Assembly (NCBI RefSeq): GCF_001277195.1
Contig: NZ_CP012268.1
Location: 2,418,001-2,482,000, forward strand
Origin: Cronobacter muytjensii ATCC 51329
Lineage (GTDB): Bacteria > Pseudomonadota > Gammaproteobacteria > Enterobacterales > Enterobacteriaceae
Direction: 5' to 3'
DNA length: 64,000 bases
The notes below the pieces were generated by a model, which was not told where the DNA came from, did no database searches, and was given only the letters and a program-made list of their open reading frames with translations. Positions 62,401-64,000 of this stretch are shown here, piece by piece. The position numbers and the translations under genes were made by a program. How positions within the stretch are numbered: position 1 is the first letter of the stretch; every line of letters starts with the position of its first letter.

Positions 62401-63921
62401 CTGACTGGCGTCGCGCAGCAGTTCACGCGCGACGCTCCACGCTTCAGCGCGGCTCACCGGGCCGTTAATGGATGTGACCAGTTGATAAGCCTGTTCGAAC
62501 TGGCTGTGCGCGGTTTGCGCGACGCTCATTTTCTGCTCAAGCGACAGCAGGCGCTCGGTGGCCTCCTGCTCTTTCGCCTGGAACGTATCCAGCCATTCGT
62601 CAGCGCTTTCGGCGGTCAGATCCGGCAGATGGCACAGTTCACGGGCACGCTCCAGCGCGGTCAGCGCCTGTTGATACTGGATAGCGCGGGTCTGCTGGAC
62701 GTCAAGCGCCTGCTGATAATCCGCAAGCTGGCTTTTGAGCTCGTCAACTTCCAGCTCGGCGGCTTCGGCGCGGGCCTCGTTCTCTTCCTGCTGCTCGGCC
62801 GCTTCAGCCACCACTTCGCTCTGTTCTTCCAGGCGAATTTGCAGCTCTTCAAGGTCGGCGTCGTAGCGCTCAATTTTCTCCTGCTGGCGCAGCGCAGTCT
62901 GCACCAGATTGAGGTGGTCGCTCGCGGCCTGATAATCGGTTTCGAGATCGCCTTCGGCACCGGCGTGCTCGGAGAGCTCGCGCGCCATATCGACATGTTT
63001 ATATTGTTCGGCAGCGAGCTGCTTGCGGCTGGTGAACAGCTCGCGGCGCAGCTCCAGCGCCTGGTCAAGATGAATGCGGCGCTCATTGGCGTGTCGCATA
63101 TAATCCGCCGCCACGTAGTTGGTGGCTTCGGAGATCAGGTGCTTGAACAGATCGCGGTCCGACTGGGTCACGCGGATCGCTTCCAGCGTCATGCGGTTTT
63201 CGCGCAGCGCCGCTTCCATATCCTGGAATGCCTTACGCACGCCGCCGTTTTCCGGCAGCAGGTAGTCGCGCAGCGAGCGGGTAATAGCGCTGGAGATACC
63301 GCCATAGAGCGACGCTTCAATCAGGCGGTAATATTTGCTGCGATCGGATGCTGAGCGCAGACGACGCGCCACCACGCCCAGATCGAACATCAACGAGTGG
63401 TAATCGGTAATGGAGTTAAACAGCTTAAGCTGCACCCCTTCCATCGCATCAATTTTGTCTTTCAGTTCGTTGAGGCTCAGCACGCGCGCCTGACGGTCGT
63501 TCAGGGTTTCCGTCAGGAGCTGCGTCGGCAGCATGGCGCTCGGCAGGCCCTGAATAGCGAACGGTTTGATGTCCACTTTACGATCGCGCCCGGCGACCTG
63601 CTGCAGACGCACACCCACCAGCACGCGCTGATGGCGCGAGTTAACGACGTCAAGCACTGAATAACAGACGCCCGCTTTGAGTTTGCCGTGCAGGCCTTTA
63701 TCGCGCGAGCCGCTGGTCGCGCCCGCTTCGGTAGTATTACGGAAGTGCAGCAGCGTGAGGTCCGGGATCAATGCCGTGACAAACGCCGCCATCGTGGTCG
63801 ATTTCCCGGCGCCGTTGCCGCCGGACAGCGTGGTGACCAGTTCATCGAGATCAAACGTCCGGGCAAAAAAGCCGTTCCAGTTGATAAGCGTTAGCGAGCG
63901 AAACTTACCGCGTTCAATCAT
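59473..63921 (-). CDS. mukB: Chromosome partition protein MukB
   Basis: 1482 residues (E. coli 1486) from the ATG at 63921; 15 more residues are possible but off-family. SMC-like condensin: N-terminal head with Walker A GGNGAGKSTTMAAF (near 34), two long coiled-coil arms around a hinge at about residues 650-770, and C-terminal head with signature ALSTGEAIGTGMS and Walker B RLLFLDEAARLD. With MukE and MukF it loads on DNA and organises the nucleoid. It overlaps mukE by 8 bp, so translation is coupled. Confidence 0.98.
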   Translation of the reverse strand: MIERGKFRSLTLINWNGFFARTFDLDELVTTLSGGNGAGKSTTMAAFVTALIPDLTLLHFRNTTEAGATSGSRDKGLHGKLKAGVCYSVLDVVNSRHQRVLVGVRLQQVAGRDRKVDIKPFAIQGLPSAMLPTQLLTETLNDRQARVLSLNELKDKIDAMEGVQLKLFNSITDYHSLMFDLGVVARRLRSASDRSKYYRLIEASLYGGISSAITRSLRDYLLPENGGVRKAFQDMEAALRENRMTLEAIRVTQSDRDLFKHLISEATNYVAADYMRHANERRIHLDQALELRRELFTSRKQLAAEQYKHVDMARELSEHAGAEGDLETDYQAASDHLNLVQTALRQQEKIERYDADLEELQIRLEEQSEVVAEAAEQQEENEARAEAAELEVDELKSQLADYQQALDVQQTRAIQYQQALTALERARELCHLPDLTAESADEWLDTFQAKEQEATERLLSLEQKMSVAQTAHSQFEQAYQLVTSINGPVSRAEAWSVARELLRDASQQRHLAEQVQPLRMRLSELEQRLREQQDAERLLADFCKRQGKDYDPEDLEALNEELEARIAALSDSVAQAGEQRMTLRQELEQIQSRVKTLTSQAPVWLAAQNSLNQISEQSGETFESGQQVTEYLQQLLEREREAIVERDEVGARKRAVDEEIERLSQPGGAEDARLNALAERFGGVLLSEIYDDVSLEDAPYFSALYGPSRHAIVVPDLSRVRELLDGLEECPEDLYLIEGDPQSFDDSVFSVEELEKAVVVKVAERQWRYSRFPSLPLFGRAARESRIENLHAEREALAERYATLSFDVQKTQRLHQAFSRFVGQHLAVAFEADPEAEIRKLNTRRSEIERAISQHENDNQQQRVQFEQAKEGVAQLNRLLPRLSLLADDSLADRVDEIQERLAEAQDAARFISQHGSALAKLEPVASVLQSDPEQFDQLKQDYEQARQTQRDARQQAFALSEVVQRRAHFSYSDSAQMLSGNTDLNEKLRQRLEQAEAERTRAREALRTHAAKLSQYHQVLASLKSSFDTKKEMLGDLQRELQDIGVRADASAEERARQRRDELHTRLSNNRSRRNQLEKQLTLCEAEMDNLTRSLKRLERNYHEMREQVVSAKAGWCAVMRMVKDNGVERRLHRRELAYHSGDDLRSMSDKALGALRLAVADNEHLRDVLRLSEDPKRPERKIQFFVAVYQHLRERIRQDIIRTDDPVEAIEQMEIELGRLTEELTSREQKLAISSRSVANIIRKTIQREQNRIRMLNQGLQSVSFGQVNSVRLNVNVRESHATLLDVLAEQHEQHQDLFNSNRLTFSEALAKLWQRLNPQIDMGQRTAQTIGEELLDYRNYLEMEVEVNRGSDGWLRAESGALSTGEAIGTGMSILVMVVQSWEDESSRLRGKDISPCRLLFLDEAARLDARSIATLFELCERLQMQLIIAAPENISPEKGTTYKLVRKVFQNHEHVHVVGLRGFAAPPTEALPGAAEVS

Positions 63922-64000
63922 TGTCATCCTCCGCGTTATCCTGCTGGGTATCGTCGTTCTCATCATTGAGCTGCAGGTGGTTTTCCACCGGCATCGCTTC
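63914..64000 (-). CDS. mukE: Condensin subunit MukE, C-terminal end (partial)
   Basis: Only the last 28 codons are in the window, reading EAMPVENHLQLNDENDDTQQ then DNAEDDND and stop at 63914-63916. The acidic tail and position before mukB match MukE, the kleisin-associated winged-helix subunit of MukBEF. Overlaps the mukB start by 8 bp. Rest of the gene lies beyond the right edge. Confidence 0.88.
   Translation of the reverse strand, partial: EAMPVENHLQLNDENDDTQQDNAEDDND

Noticed and set aside
62098..63354. 418-residue plus-strand frame opposite mukB
   Set aside because: Antisense shadow of the mukB coiled coil; Leu/Ala-rich artefact.

Overview
The window is about 57% GC and carries core Enterobacteriaceae genes in E. 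coli order. The OmpA sequence and the overall gene content point to Cronobacter or a close relative. This identification comes from recognising protein sequences, not from a database search. The window runs rutE through mukE with one large accessory block inserted.

Layout: (1) 1-3812, end of the pyrimidine-catabolic rut operon (rutE partial, rutF, rutG), then ymdF, wrbA and yccJ. (2) 3813-14799, accessory block between yccJ and the tRNA-Ser gene serT. Its left part is an AT-richer sulfate-ester module: an arylsulfate sulfotransferase reading left, and a rightward operon of a Tsx-like outer-membrane channel, an exported Cys-type sulfatase, its radical-SAM sulfatase maturase and a two-zinc-ribbon protein of unknown function. 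A perfect CRP palindrome sits where a class II activator site would be. Its right part is the tail of a type VI secretion cluster (tssA broken by a frameshift, tssE, and a VasL-type gene), with no other tss genes next to it. (3) 14800-23214, serT, an OppA/MppA-type peptide-binding protein, yccA, tusE, acyP, rlmI, hspQ, yccU, mgsA, helD. (4) 23215-31986, yccF, yccS, sxy, sulA with its LexA box, ompA, matP, lonH, fabA, and the small ribosome-hibernation gene rmf. (5) 32243-39746, the leftward rlmL-uup-pqiABC operon. (6) 39849-47165, ycbX, zapC, pyrD, and the sulfonate-utilisation operon ssuEADCB. (7) 47322-64000, pepN, pncB, asnS, ompF, aspC, gloC, mepK, ldtD, mukB and the end of mukE.

How parts work together: the accessory sulfate-ester operon would let substrate cross the outer membrane (Tsx-like channel), be hydrolysed in the periplasm (sulfatase) after formylglycine conversion in the cytoplasm (maturase), under carbon-source control by cAMP-CRP. 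The sulfotransferase, transcribed divergently, could move sulfate between phenolic acceptors. The ssu operon is a separate, core route to organosulfur. rlmL-uup-pqiABC form one overlapping transcription unit for ribosome modification and envelope lipid homeostasis. ldtD, mepK and gloC lie in one direction, with two peptidoglycan enzymes together.

The most unusual material is the sulfate-ester module with its signal-less sulfotransferase, CRP promoter and zinc-ribbon partner. Next are the frameshifted tssA in an isolated T6SS fragment beside serT, and a 12-bp palindrome far upstream of ompF. No CRISPR array, insertion sequence or prophage was seen.
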